Source: Oikopleura dioica
Lineage: Eukaryota > Chordata > Appendicularia > Copelata > Oikopleuridae
Assembly (NCBI GenBank): GCA_907165135.1
Contig: OU015569.1
Location: 3,286,001 to 3,350,000 of the forward strand
DNA length: 64,000 nucleotides
Direction: 5' to 3'
A program made the position numbers and the translations under genes. The notes below the pieces were generated by a model, which ran no database searches, was not told where the DNA came from, and saw only the letters and a program-made list of their open reading frames with translations. Shown here in pieces: positions 1 through 13,230 of the stretch (position 1 is its first letter; the number at the start of each line of letters is the position of its first letter).

Positions 1-3000
1 GACTCGTTTGCTTTCTCCGGGTAAAAACGACGTGATTCCGCAAGTATCATGTCAAGTTTTTTCTCGTCAAGCAAGCCGATGCCGCCTCTACTTACTTCTT
101 CCATTGAAAAGAATACCTACGAGGAATGTTATCTAGTTCTGAAAGAAGAAAACTTTTTAAAGCTAGCTTATTCTAAAAGCTTTTATAGCCTCATAGGAGT
201 CCAGCAAGAAGCTAAGTAAAAGAATAAACTTCTACTCCTATCATGGTGCATTAATAACTGAATATGTAACCTTGCAAGCGCGGCGTATAAAGCTGGTTAC
301 AGAGAGCTGGCCTGTCTCGGCTTCTCTGCGCAAATGATCCAGGCGAGATTGGGCGGCATGGGAGAGCTCAATAGAAAAAGCAGCTGAGCTTTGCTGAGCT
401 TGAACAACAGCATTGGCGGCGTTTTGAGCGGCGGCAGTAGCTGCACAGTACCCTGGCGTTGACACTTGGTATCCTCCACCATGCTCCCCTGTGTAAATCA
501 CCTCTACCTGAAAAGAGAGAATGACCACCTGCAAAAGGATAAACAGTTGCAAATCAAACAAAAAAATACATGCTTCTACATTTTAATCCTGCGAAACCTG
601 CTTTATTGGCCTTTTATAATTGTATTTATGGTGCATTCTTGCAGTGAACTTTATTGGGCAATATATTCCAGTAGCTCTAAACTCTACAAAAGTAGCTAAA
701 ATATGAAGTGACTCAGAAAGACATGACCTAAAGTTAGGTAATACTGACACTGTCTGGGCGCATAAGTGGTAAAAGATAGGCTGGACGATGTACATTATAT
801 TAAGATATTATTTAGGGTCAGACTTGTATCGCCTCGTGCACGGTTTTGAGCAGCAACAAAGAAATATGAATGGGCATCTGATCGGTTACTTTTTGTAGAA
901 TAAGAATATGAACTGTCCTGGAGGTCTTTACAACTCAGGTATACAGCTATTAGTCTATCTTGTTTATCTGTGCCACGTGAATTATCATTTTGTCGGTGGA
1001 AATGGATGCATATATAAACGAATATATATGAGTAGATAAATAAATATAGATATTATAAAAGTTGAAGTTGTGAGACGATGTTGGTAGTCTGGGCACAAGG
1101 CTGTATTAATTTCAGTAATTTTGAGTGAATATTCTAAATTCTAGACAAAATTTCTAGAAAAACTAGCGGCTAGATTAAGAGTCCATCTCTCTTATCTGCG
1201 ACGCAAACTCAGGCGCCTCAAGTGCTAAGGTCCCTCTTCCGAGCGGTAGTCCCGCGAAATAACGCGAGTCGGACATGTAACGCGGCATGGATCCATTCTG
1301 CGAGAAGTTAGGCCATGCAGAGGGCGCCATCACTTGTGCGCGGCCGGTCTGCCAATGAGCTGCTCGCTTAGACTTACGAGGGGTCACTAGACGCAAAAAA
1401 GCGCTCCTTTTAAGGGGCTGGGGTCGACGAGAAAATTTTTTTCGATTTTCAAAGTTTTTAGGACTTCTCAATTAAAAAAAAGGCTTTGTTGTTAGCTTTT
1501 GGGAATACTAACTTTTGATCGCAAAATTTTCGATTTTCAGTCTGGAATTCACGATTTTTAGATGATTTTAAGTATATTTTTTTCTTACAAAAGTAATCAT
1601 GATCATATTTATATTTATAAGACGTAGGTTTTTAAATATTTAACTAATGTGTAATTACAATTATCGAGTCTCTGTGACTTGCACAAAAATGTGTAAAAAT
1701 ATGGATTGTAAACGATGTTTTTTAATCAGAAAGACATTATTTTCACATGAGGTAATCCTTATTATTCGATTGCCACTGTATTTTAAGACTTAAAACCATT
1801 GGGCTTATGCCGAGCTGCGATTTTATGTTCACGACAAATTTTCAAAATGAAAAATCTATGAAAAAAATTAGCCAATCTACCGGCCAATCAGTGGCCAGTT
1901 ACTTTTTTCGGGAAAAGTTTGTCGCGAACAAAGTATCGCAGTTTGGCACTTTCCCAAACTTTAATATTTGAAAAGGAAAAAAGTAAGGTTCTATGGTTTT
2001 TAAGGGATCCCCCCCCCCCATTCGGCCAACTTTGAGGTCGAACTACTTTTTTTCGGGCTTAGCTATCTTAGACCTGAGGGGCATTTTTTGAAGCCCATTT
2101 CTTAATGAGCAATCTCTAGAATGGAACTTAAATTTGAAAAGGCGAATCACCTCTAAAAAAAGCCGGCAAGACATTGATAGTCGCCAAAACCCTTGTTTTG
2201 GGCCATTTTCAAAATCGATCTTTTTCAAATCGGGAGGGGATCCCTTAAGTTGAAAAATGGTCCCAGTTTGAGCCAATTTTCAGAAAAAATTTTCAAGATT
2301 TTTTTTTGGTTTTCGCCGCTGTAGTTTTCAGAGAAATTCACCTGACCAATTAGAAATTTTCTATCATAGCGGGTTTTTTCCGGAAATTGTTTTTGAAAAA
2401 AAAAATAAATCTCGTCGACCTCCCCCTTAACTTATTCGAGCCGTGCGTTTGGGCGTTTAAGAAGAGTCTAGTCACCCCGTTCCTTTCTGATCTCAGAAAG
2501 CCTGATGGAGAGAGTCTGTCTGACCTCTGCCATGTTCGCCCGGTACCACCGCTGAGTCTCAACCAGAAGAATTGATATTTTATTCTTATCAATATCCTTA
2601 TATTGGTTTTTGAAAAATTTCGCGTTGATACCAAGGAAGTGGTTTTTTCAAGTACCATGCCTTTACGGAGTCGACCATCAATTCACCGGGCTCGAAAATG
2701 ATTTTTGACAAAGTTCGCACAAAGCGGGACATTGACAAGTACTATTGACTGGCTATAGAATCCGTTTGAAATTGAAGCGTGTCAAATTATTATAACGAGA
2801 AGCAGAGTTATTATTATAATTATCTCATTAATGTCTCCCTTATGTTAGAACGCTGGGCTAAAGCTCGATAGAGCGTGAAATTTTCGGGTATACAAGCCAC
2901 GTGGATTAAAAGAGACAACCTTTTTTCGCGAAGACAAGAGAAAACACAGACCACGTGTCAGTCTTGAATTTGAGATTCAATATTGACACTGCTGATTAAC

Positions 3001-6000
3001 TTAAGTTATGAATATATTTTTTCAAAGCAAAATTGAGTTAGGCGGCGAGAATTTAAAAAAAACGAACGCGCGCGCTTCAGATTCTATAGCCGTGTCTCAT
3101 CACCCCTGTTCGCTTCCTGTCTCAGTGCTTGTAGTTCAGCTTTGTGTCCGTTCTGTTCTGCCAGTTTGTCCACACTCGCTACTGAGCACTTGTTAAAGCT
3201 CAAAGGACCGCTCCGCGTGCCGACCAACTTCTGAAGTAAAAATTATGCGGCTGCATTACCGCGAGCGCGAAATAAGCGGAGCAAGCTAGAATCATCGTCT
3301 GTCAATAAATTTTGATCAACCGAAATTAATAATAGTACTGATAACATTAACAGGCGATGATTAAATATGAGAGTATTGAATCAAATTTAAGCTTTTTGTC
3401 GAGAAATACCGTCGCTCGTTTCTAGCGATGGAAAGCTGAAAGCGCAAAAATTTTGAGCGTATTTCTCATTGAAAGGCTATTTGAAGAAGACAAAAAGAGT
3501 GACTCATTTACTTCTCTTACTAGCTAATTTATTGCTTTTACGTTTGATTTAGCGAGCAATTTTGAAAGCGTTGGCGGGTGGCAAGCGTGGCAAATCAGAA
3601 CAGCACAAAGGTGAGCGAAAAGCACTAGAATTCGGTTAATTTTTGCGCAGAATACAACGATAATAAAATTTGAAATCAGTTCCTGCGATAAATAAGAATA
3701 TGTGACTAACCATTGTTATTAATCTAATGGCAGGTCAGTATAACAACCCTGCTATTATTATTAATGTAACTGACATCACCATAAGCACAATGTTCAAAAG
3801 CTGCATTCTGCTTGCTGTTCATTTGCTGTCTGATTTTGCCAAATAGCGGCGGCGGATGGGCACGATCAAGGAAGAAAAACACTTATCTCGATCATTAGCA
3901 ATAACGAGCGCAGAGGGCTTTGGCAATGGTGTTTTTAAGCATTGTTTATGATTATAAATAAGAGACTCGCCAGATCAAATAATAGTGCAGCCTTGACGGA
4001 TTTTATAGAAAAAGTCGCATTGCGTCTCTTATGTTTGATTCTTCATTGAATTTTTCAAGTGCTCTGATTTTAAAAAGCCTGGTCTAAGAAAAGCGCAAAT
4101 TGTATATATCTTGTTATGATTATAGATCAAACGAGTCTCTGGGAGCAAAGATTGTGGCTAGCTGCACTAAAACAAGTTCAGTGCATATAAAACTTCATTG
4201 TGCGAATTTGCGTTGGCTCTGTTACCTGTGAAGAAGGTTGATTTCGCGAAGCATTGTCAGATGACAGTGCAAAGCTCGGAATCGACAATTGGTTCATCGG
4301 GCGCTGAAAACGTTTTTATTTATTCGTTAACTCGCTTAGCTTTAAATGATTCTATTTTCAGATACTAATTTAAATTTCAAATTATAAGATGAGTTATTTT
4401 CGATTTCATCAAAAAAATTTTTTGAGTTTAAAATCAATCTTTGAAAAAAAACCATCTATTGAAAAAATAAATAAAATGATACTTGTCTGATATTAAAAAT
4501 AAAAATCAAAGATAGAAAAGCTTACCTGAAGAGGTGTTTCGAAACTTAAAGGAGGTCGCACAACCGAGCGCATCGGAAGACTTTTGGACGTTCCATTCTA
4601 AAATTGGCAGGTTAACAAAAATTTCATGTTTTTGAAGCTACCGTATCGTCTCCAATAACTTCACAGTCAGAGTCAATATCTTCTTGTTTAGGCATTATTG
4701 GCTCTCGTTGGTGAATTATATCGTTTCGGCCTTCAGAACTAGATAGACCTCCATCTATCACCGAGACTTGAGAAGAAATCACCCCATTTCCTGATGGTAC
4801 TAAAATTGTGATTAATAACTAAAATTTGTGATAAATATCTCCCCCGATTTCGTCAACTTTGAGGTCGAACTACTTTTTTCGGCTAAGCTATCTTTGAGGT
4901 TAGGGGCTCATTTTGAAGCTTATTTCTAAATGAGCAATCTCTAGTATGGAAATTAGAGTTGGCAATGGAAATCATCACCGAAAATAGCTCTGAAGACATT
5001 GATAAGCGTCAAAAACCCAGTTTTAGGGCATTTTCAAAGTCGATCTACTTTTTATTACTCCTATAAATTTCTCATGTTTTATTCTTAACACCTTCCTTGA
5101 TCCCTGATCTACAATCTCGAGTACATTCATCTAATATTTTAAAGGGGTCTGAAATTTTTCTTAACAAAAACTGTCTTGACTGATTTTTGCCATTTTTCGG
5201 ACTTTCTTTGCTCTATAGCGTTTTTACGTGGTAAAATATTTCATCAGATTCAACTTTTTCTGATTCAATTTTTTCTCAGCTATCCATAGAGCCCCTATTC
5301 ATCTGATTCTGTCGACTTGAAAAAACGAAAATTTAGCGAATTTTTTCTAAGTAAAATTTTTTATCAAAATAAGCCATTTTCAAAGCTCTGTTACGGCCAA
5401 TCACGTTACGTACACCCCTTGACATAATATATTAAAATGATCGTTAGTCTATGGAGATTTTAAAAATATGTCAAACAAAAGCTCTCGATGAAATCTTTCA
5501 AATCGGGAGGGGATCCCTTAAGGGTATTAGCCAAGGATTGATATTTTGGGTCTTTAAAGCTTAACATAAGTCGACGCGGAGATCAGTAATCCATTGAATC
5601 AATATTTTCTAACGTAGAATAATATATGGCAATTTAATACCGCAAAATAAAACCAAGTCGCGTAGACGGACCTTAAAACCCGTTTAATCCCTATTTAGAT
5701 TAGGGTGAATATAGACGATTTAAAAAGATATCAACCTCAGATAATGCTTAAGAATAAATCGATTTTATTTTTCATCGTTAGTTACTTACCAGAACTAGGT
5801 ATTGATTGCTCCATCTTTTCTTGTTGTTTAACTATGTCTTCTAAGTTCATGTCATCAACATCTCCATCGGATATGTTGTCAATCTCATTCGAAATCTGCC
5901 GAATAGCATGATGAGGATGAAAAGGGCCGCTCTCCGAAGATGAAGGAAGAACGATAGCACTCGATGAAGAAATTGACGGCGTATTAAGATTACCATTATT

Positions 6001-8976
6001 TTCGATTTCAGTCTTATTTGATGGTTGACAATGCTGATTATTGCTTGGCGCAGCAGTGGCCTGCGTATTTTCTGCGACAACGGAGTCGCGCCGTGAACAA
6101 TTTTCCTAAAAATAAAACAGTTATTTAAACTGCCGCGTATTTGACATATAGCAATGATTTTTTTCATTAAAATGTTCTTACTTGAGGTGATGGAGAAATG
6201 CTTTTGTTGATAGTGACTGTATTTTCACTTTGATTTTGAGTGTTTTCCTTGTTGCTTAGATCTGAACTTAATTGGATGACGGATTTGGGCGTCGGTGGAG
6301 TTGGTTCTGTCCCTGGGGTTGACGGTTTTGAAGACGGGTTAAGTCGGATAATGTTGCCTCTATTTTGAAGCTGTGTTTGGATTGCCTCTTGCAAGTTATT
6401 GAGCGCGTTACGGTTGGCGAGAATGGGGTCTATGGAAATATCGCCAACATCGAATTTCTTCATGCCCTCCATTGACAATGTGTTCGGATTGATAGGAATC
6501 GCCAGAGGAGCGCGCGAAGTAAGTGCCGAAGGAAGATTAAAGGCCGAAGAAAAGGAAGGAGGACGGTGCGCAGACGGATTAGGCCGAGCACGCTTAGGAG
6601 TCATCGGAATCTGAATAATCATTTAAATCCACTACCATCAAATATGATTTAGAAATTGAAAATTTTAAACTTGACTCTTGACAATGGCGTATTAAGTTGG
6701 AATTAACGCCGCAAAATACGAAACCGCACACATCAGATCAAAAATTTGAATTAAATGGGCAGCCGCGATGGTTTTTTAAAGTGCAGCGCACTTAATCGTC
6801 TTTCTTGCCGCATTTCTTTATTCTGTTTGTGCATTAAAAGCCGCGAATAAGCTATGTGCTTCAAATAGTAATAATCGGGGCCCGTCTGCTAGTTCTAGCT
6901 CTCGGGGGTTAGAAATCAATAATATGATAATGCTAGATATTCCGCAGGGCAAGTTCAGACCCAATCCTGAAGCTATTTTCGAAGGCTAATTTCAGTCCTA
7001 CGAATAAGAAAGGTACACGGTCGCGTAGCTACCGGGTCTAGTAGAATTCGAAGCAAAAAGCTAGAGTTAAGTACGATACTGGTGATGTTGGCGCGCACGA
7101 CACCTATCCGAAGCAATGTCACCCGTTCTAGCCACCTGCTCAACCCACGGAAAAGTAAAAATGGAGAAAAAAAGAAAAAGACTGAGGCTTCTTTTAAAAA
7201 TCAGTTAAGATGAATGCGGAAAAAGTAAATCAATATTTAATCAAACTGAAAAATGGAAATAAAATAATTTAAATAGCACAATTGATATTTCGATTTGTCT
7301 CAAAAGAAAAAAGTAGGAAATCATGAACTGCGCAATTCGTAAATATTTTTCATGCGTTGTTTTATTGAGGCTAGTTTTGCACGAAAACGAAGACCAATGT
7401 AAGCTGTAATTACTTAGTATCGCTTCCGGCAAAGTACAACAATTTTCAGCGATACTCATAACAAGAGATATTATGAAGATAAGCAATTTGCTATCTTTTT
7501 GCGCGTGGCAACGAATTTAATTAAGGACAAAGAGTAACATTTACCTGTAATTCGGGGGATTGGTATTTGAAGAGAAGCTCATTTTGAAAGTCGTTTATCT
7601 AAAGGAATTGCATAAATTTGATGGCGAAAGCAATGCTTTGAACAACGATTTAGAAGAAATCGTAAACAATCTTTTGTATAGTAAAGGTCCGCCTGAGAAG
7701 GTCATAAAGACAAATTCTGAAAATGCAACGTATCGAGAGGGATTCGCCTTCTTCTGGCATCGTATCGTTAATACGTTAACCTATCACGCGCGTAGATTAT
7801 TACAATTGACCTGACTTAACCTTTTCAATATATTTTTTATAGAACTGAATTTAAAAGGATATTTATTAAACGAAGCGAATGATACCCCTTGTAGCTCCCT
7901 ACATAAGAAAATAAATATCAGAATGATTTATAGAAAAAAAAATTAACAGCTTTATTTTTCTACTTTTGTCAAGTCGGTAATTTGTGTGCTTGCAAGTATG
8001 AACAACAGAGCCAAATTTTAGCCTGAAAGTATGAAATAAGTCTTTGTCAAAAAATAAGCAAATAACGTGTGAGTTGGATTTTTAAATTTCTGTTGTAGTT
8101 TTAAAAGGAATATGAAAATAAATAATTATTGAAAATAGACTGACATTTTTTTTTCTGAAAGATTGTCAATCTAAGATTGACAAGTGGGTTCGTCCTTAAC
8201 GTTATCGCTCAATAAAATTGGGTGTGGTAAGATCCTAAATCTTTTTACCGCCTTGACCTGACCGTAAACCACGTCGCTATTCTTAAAATTAAATTCTAAA
8301 ATAAAAATTAAGATAGTGCGATTATTTATTTTATTCTGTTTAAATACATCATCGACGTCAAACACTCATTAAGAAACGAAGTTAATTTTTGCTAAAATAC
8401 GTGCCCATAATTCACTATTTTTTCCTTAAATCGACAAACCTAGTCGTAGAATAATTTTCAAATTTTGAATCAATAGAGTCTGTTTTAAGGCCATTCTTTT
8501 AGGAAGAAGAGTTTCTCTCGCTGACGGTGTGGTGAGTTTAGGGAGTGTGGTGCGAAGCCGCTAGTGAAAGCACAATGTCAAGAGCAAGTTTTAGAAAAAA
8601 AGAAAGGGAGCTCTTCGCCGCGATATCGAGAGTATTGACGGCAATTTAAATTGAAATTTTAATTTTTTAAAATGTCATAAAATTAATCATACCTGTTGAG
8701 TGGCATGGCGCTTATTTCTGATATTGACTGGAAGAGCACCTTGGTTCGGAGTTGTTGCGTCCGGACTGGGCGGAGGAGAAGGGGGCGCCGCTTCCGAGGA
8801 TTCCCAATACAGTGTGCACTGTATCAAAAATTAAAAGCGGCGGAAGAAAAAGATGTTACCTGAACGCCAGAGTCGTTGACGAGGATAGACCATCTGGGCG
8901 GCAGCATTTCAGAAAGATTCTGATTGTTAAGCGCCGCCCAAAACGCGCTCGGTATGCTTTCGAACACGGTCGCCAT
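1..8976 (-). CDS. BEN-domain nuclear protein (partial, multi-exon, runs off the left edge)
   Basis: I assembled nine exons: 8976-8860, 8818-8693, 6610-6182, 6105-5790, 4799-4642, 4597-4526, 4303-4226, 507-271 and 116-1. All are bounded by GT-AG sites and all phases fit (about 550 residues so far). The protein starts MATVFESIPSAFWAALN, is rich in Ser, Pro, Asn and Gln, and carries a basic MTPKRARP stretch and an acidic EDIDSDCEVIGDD stretch, as in nuclear regulators. The last two exons read TSFIRRACKVFFSMEEVSRG and then LLDEKKLDMILAESRRFYP, which fits the BEN-domain pattern (LF-x-EEL, glycine-rich loop, LDxxKLxxI). BEN domains bind DNA or chromatin partners, usually in repression. Introns of 2.1 and 3.7 kb carry transposon remnants. 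Which BEN protein it matches is unknown; exons between 4226 and 507 may be missing from this model. Confidence 0.6.
1370..2500. mobile_element. Degenerate inverted-repeat element of about 1.1 kb
   Basis: The left end (TTAAGGGG, a short gap, then GGTCGACGAGA from 1410) is mirrored at the right end (TCTCGTCGACC, then CCCCCTTAA to 2430). The symmetry continues outward as TCTAGTGACCCC against TCTAGTCACCCC. TTAA at both inner ends recalls piggyBac-type target sites. The arms are diverged, so this is probably an old non-autonomous element. A smaller TTAA element (2000-2248) lies inside it. No transposase is seen. Confidence 0.45.
2000..2248. mobile_element. MITE flanked by TTAA (copy A)
   Basis: A 241-bp element begins GGGATCCCC and ends GGGGATCCC, directly flanked by TTAA at 2000-2003 and 2245-2248. 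Terminal inverted repeats plus a TTAA duplication are the signature of piggyBac-like non-autonomous elements. A second, interrupted copy lies at 4839-5521 in the same orientation, which supports mobility. It sits in the large last intron of the BEN gene and has no coding capacity. Confidence 0.65.
4839..5521. mobile_element. TTAA-type MITE (copy B) interrupted by a 450-bp insertion
   Basis: Positions 4843-5046 match the interior of copy A (shared stretches include TTTGAGGTCGAACTACTTTT and ATGAGCAATCTCTAG). The match resumes at 5497 with TTCAAATCGGGAGGGGATCC and ends in TTAA at 5518-5521. Between them, 5047-5496 is unrelated sequence flanked on both sides by ATCT, a possible target-site duplication. 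The left terminus has lost its GGGATCC end. It lies in a BEN-gene intron. Confidence 0.6.
7560..7814 (+). CDS. Small open frame inside a BEN-gene intron, doubtful
   Basis: An 84-codon frame with a balanced, hydrophilic composition (for example KELHKFDGESNALNNDLEEI), opposite in strand to the surrounding BEN gene. It starts at TTG rather than ATG, and I see no partner exon and no recognisable domain. It could be an orphan exon or a chance frame. Confidence 0.15.
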   Translation: MVFEEKLILKVVYLKELHKFDGESNALNNDLEEIVNNLLYSKGPPEKVIKTNSENATYREGFAFFWHRIVNTLTYHARRLLQLT

Positions 8977-9921
8977 TAGTGTAACTGCTGCCACTGTAGC
9001 TGGCCAAGGGTCTGTCTCTATAACGTATTTGGGCGGGCGGCTATTCTCTGTGGCGCATTCGCGCGCAGTGCGGCGTGTATTTCGGGCCTCTCTCCCTATT
9101 GATCCTATTTTGGCTTATAATCTCTCTAGCGCCACGAGGATGCGGGTTTAGGGGACAGCAGTAGCGGGAGCGCAGTTTATCGTAGGTAGATAGAGCTAGT
9201 ACGTGCGCCGGTCTAGTGAAAGTCAAGAGCAGCTCACTATGTTTCTTGAAGCTCATCAGCGTTGACATCAGCGCCGCGGTGCCCAGGAGATCAGAGCTGC
9301 TACGCTCCCGACTTCAGTTCTCTGTCGACGGCGCTCTTCTTGTCCGCATCCATTGCAAGCCCCACAAGCAGCCCTTCAACTTAGCCTTTCTTCTTCCGGC
9401 CAGTCAGAAGACCGTATTGGGCATGCGCGTAATGCAGCGCCGCGTGCGGCCTCTATTTCGCGCTATTCGCTAAACAAAAATAATGGAGACCTGCTGCAGC
9501 TATAATACACTACGACTAGATTTACCGCACTTGGTCTCCTTCAAGTCCAAAACGACATCGAAGGCGCGATTCGAATTCGCACCACACCGTCCTCGAGCTT
9601 TAGCTCTAATGCTAAGGCTTTATACTAGACACAAGCTGAAGCACACAGCCACGAAAGAGCTTTTTAATTTCAGCAGAGAGCGCACGTTCGCTGTGCCCAA
9701 GGCACGACAACCCCAATAGCCTTTATCAATCGTTAATAAGTTTTCTTCTCCTCTTTATCAATTTTTCTCAACCGAAAATGACTGAAAAATTGGATGAAGC
9801 AGAGATGAAAGATTTCAAATTCTGTTGGATACGAATTTATGATATTCATTTCTAGTCTAAACATGGTATTCTAGCGCAGAACAATAATAAGTTTTGCGTC
9901 AAATAGGAAAAAAAGACTTCT
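8977..9921. other. Upstream region of the BEN gene, no gene found
   Basis: The first half (about 8980-9480) is clearly more GC-rich and CpG-rich than its surroundings, which fits a promoter or first non-coding exon of the minus-strand BEN gene. Several short frames on both strands are open, but none has splice partners or a recognisable motif. No tRNA was accepted. Confidence 0.3.
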
Positions 9922-10261
9922 TTAAGGACTCCCCCCCCTGTCAGCATTTTTCGAAAAATCAATTTTCGAAATTTCAAAATTTTGACCCCCGGAATTGGAT
10001 TCTACGGGTCTAAAAACGATTTTAGGCTTCATTTTTTCGACTCTAACACCCTCAAAATCGCGTTTGAAAATTGGAGTTTTCGTCGAAAAATGACGAGAAT
10101 GTGCAATTTTTGGTAGAATTGTTGAGATTTTTGGTCAAAACTTGCTCAGGACAAGATTTTATACTTAATCTTACTTTCAGACGCATTCAGAACAAAAAAT
10201 ATAGCATTTTTAAAAATTTTCATTTTCGTAGAAAGGTGAAAATTCGGTAGAGGGTCCTTAG
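9922..10261. mobile_element. TTAA-type MITE, third family member
   Basis: The left end is TTAAGGACTCCCCCCCC (TTAA at 9922-9925) and the right end is AGAGGGTCCTTAG (to 10261). The ends are inverted repeats of the form AAGGAC and resemble the GGGATCCCC ends of the 2000-2248 element. The interior is AT-rich with many TTTTCGA runs and has no coding potential. The right-hand target site is TTAG instead of TTAA. Confidence 0.45.
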
Positions 10262-13230
10262 TCAATTAAATGAATGCGCGTATATAGAAAGGGACATCGA
10301 GAATTCAGAAAGTTTAACATGTTCAGTGAAGTGCACAAATCGAACCGGCTTCTGAACATCAGATGAAGATCCTCTTAAACTTATTATATTTCTTTTGTTG
10401 AATTTACTAAAGCGTGAAATTAAGGTCTTTCAAGTAGATTTTGGTTACTTCTGATGATGACAAGTTACTTAATAAAGTTCACTCATAGAATATAAGCGTG
10501 GATTTTACTAAAAGATCGAAAAGCAATAATTTCATATCGTTGAGAGTAACAGTCATAAAAATAGCGATAAAAGTGCTATTTGAGAGTTTTGACTGTGAGA
10601 CGGAACCATGAAAGTCTAAAAATCGTCAGAGGCTGGCCTATGTTTATGCCAGACTTTTAAGAGCATCTTGGGTTAATCAATTAACTAGATAAAGGCTCGT
10701 TCTCTGTCACGTCTTAAAACAAGCCCTGTGATTGAATCAAATCGGTACCTTTAATGATGATAAAGACATATTTACAACTCCCTGAAGGGAATTTTAATTC
10801 AGCGAGCGAGTAATAATCCAGGATTAATACTCCTTATTTTGGAATTATTTATGTACTTTTATCCATATTCGATTATATTTCCTACGTACTTTTAGTTCTA
10901 CGACTCAGTCTCGACAAAAATATATATAATCAAAAATTTTATGTTTATAAAGCTTACGTCAAGAAAAAAATGCTTTCCTTAGTGATACAGGCAACTAGAC
11001 TAAAAGAGTTAAAATTGGCTGTGGTGCGACCAACGATCCCAACCACCAATGTCAACGTGGCTGTCACGCTCGTTAAGGTGATTTTCGACTCTTGAAGGCA
11101 AGTTCAAAAGAGAAAGGCGCTGCAGCTAGAATCGCTCAGATTTTCATATCCACGCACTTCTCAAGTCGCCATTCATTCATCAAGGGTAAGACAGAGCAGC
11201 CTTTCTAAAGGAGGCGCCAATAATTGATGCTCTAATACAATTTCCCGCAGAAAATTCGAGTTTATTTTTATTTTAAATATATAACATGCTACGAAAGTGA
11301 AAGTCTTTGCTATTTTTTTTTGCGACTAATAACTCACAAACAACGAAAAATACGAATAAATTTAAGAATTAAGTCAGTAAGTGCTTTTGCCGATGTTCAA
11401 ACCTATAGAAGAATTTCAGACGCCGTCAAGTTTGATAAACTCGACTGTTTCTAAAATTTGCTCCCTTTGATGTATAGTTAAATAAATGGTGCAGTAACTA
11501 GACCGTTTTTGTTTAATTTTTAGCTAGCCAGGAACTTCTGAAAGGGATTTTAGGGAAGCCGTACGTGATGCGCGACCAGACGTTTACACTACCTTCAGAT
11601 GCTAAACTACTGCACCAACTCTCTGAATATAGCTTAAGACAACACTAATTTTTCTTTTCGTGCATTAGATCACCAGCTCCTTTCCAAAAATAATTTCATC
11701 CAGCCGGAGGGGTGTTCCCTTAGCCTCGCGCTCTGGATGCACTCTTCGTCAAAATTGAGCCTAAATATAGAGACTAGTATTAAGTGTACCCCGCCGAGGA
11801 TTATTTCATGTTTTGAATAATTTAAAAGAGCGTTGCGTGACGATATATGCGCTCATTAAGCAACACCATTTTTTGAATAAGGGCGAAGCCGGAATAATTA
11901 CCTCGTATATCCTATTTTGAACTAGATTACTTCTCGTCTTAATGAACTTTTTCTTTTTTATTCGTATTGAAATGCTTTGAAATCATGGTTTTCTAAAGGA
12001 ATATTTTCTTAAATTTTGTGAGACAGTATTATGTTCACTGTACGATTACTGTAGCGATGTGATGAAGTTACAGTGGTGGATGAGTTTAAATCTATGGAGA
12101 GCGCTTGGCATTGGAACTTGAGTGTAACAAAATAGCATGGAGAAAAGTCAAGATTATCTTGTTCCCCAAGAAGATTTTCTTGTTCGCCATAATGTGGAAA
12201 AAATCCTACTTTCAGGCTCGCTGCAGAGCTAGTCTTTCGCGATGCGATACCTGCAATAAGCTTTCAATAATCCCCGCGCTATATCAGCAAAGTACAAGTC
12301 AGAAATTGAGAAACCGCGCGACAAGTTCAACCGGCTTACTAACAGTCAATTGAAAAATGGCTCTTATATTAGAAAGAATTAAAGATCATTTGAAGTTGTA
12401 CGAAGGATTACTGTCACTCAAAGAATTATTGCCACAAAAAAAGGAAAAAATCTAATTCCCAAATGGTCCCTTCGAAATCGAGTTGACATTCATTTTCGCT
12501 ATTAAAGAATCTGAAGATAACGATTCTGACATTTAAAGATATTCATGGTAACCTTCAGAAATCTGCGTATTTTTAGTAAGCGCAATACGAATGTTCTTCG
12601 TTGGGATTGAAAGTTACTTTTTTTCCAAAGATAAAATGTTTGAATCGAGTTGTACTTGTTGCGATTATTATTAGCATGAAACCTTTTAGAAAGTAGAATC
12701 GTGTTTTTTCGAATCAAGGAGGTAAGCCCTTCGCCGAGAAATGCTTGTAATACATTTTTCTGCGGGTAGAAAAAACTTTCAACTTGGCTCGATGGACACT
12801 GTACTGGTTCTTAGAAAGGAGCTAGTGAGACACCAAGGAGTATTTAGGCTTAGAGCACGTTTGCAGTGAAAACTATTTTTACGAAGATAAAAATTACTGC
12901 TTCGCCGTATTGCAAAACATCGAGACGCAATATACTAGACGCAGACCATCCTTTTCAAATGGTAAACTATAAATAACAAGTCCTTGTTACCACGCACTCA
13001 TCTAATTGAGATTCGATTAGTAGCGCACTGACTGTCCCCCTATCGAATTCGAGCTGCGTACCAAAATCTACCGCGGAATAAGGAATAACTTCTTAGCTAT
13101 AAAGGCACTTTTTAAAATAAATTTAAAATACTACTCCGGAATCAAAAATTCAAATTTTAAAACACACACAAATATTATAAGTTCGGTAAAATTGTGATTT
13201 TGAGTTTATTCGCGGGGGTCGGATTTGCAT
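10262..13230. other. About 3 kb without a recognisable gene
   Basis: AT-rich sequence with only short frames (longest about 82 codons near 12105-12353 on the plus strand, with no motif). A CTGAACAT inverted pair lies near 10319-10360. I see no RNA gene and no clear repeat array. Confidence 0.4.

Noticed and set aside
9550-9640. tRNA-like arrangement on the minus strand (GTCTAGTATAAAG and GCGAATTCGAATCGC)
   Set aside because: The putative T-arm loop is shifted by one base, the anticodon arm is irregular and no acceptor stem pairs, so it is not a tRNA. At most it is a decayed tRNA-related sequence.
9216-9719. Two plus-strand frames of about 80 codons upstream of the BEN gene
   Set aside because: They lie in GC-rich sequence, which lengthens chance frames, and have no motif or splice context.
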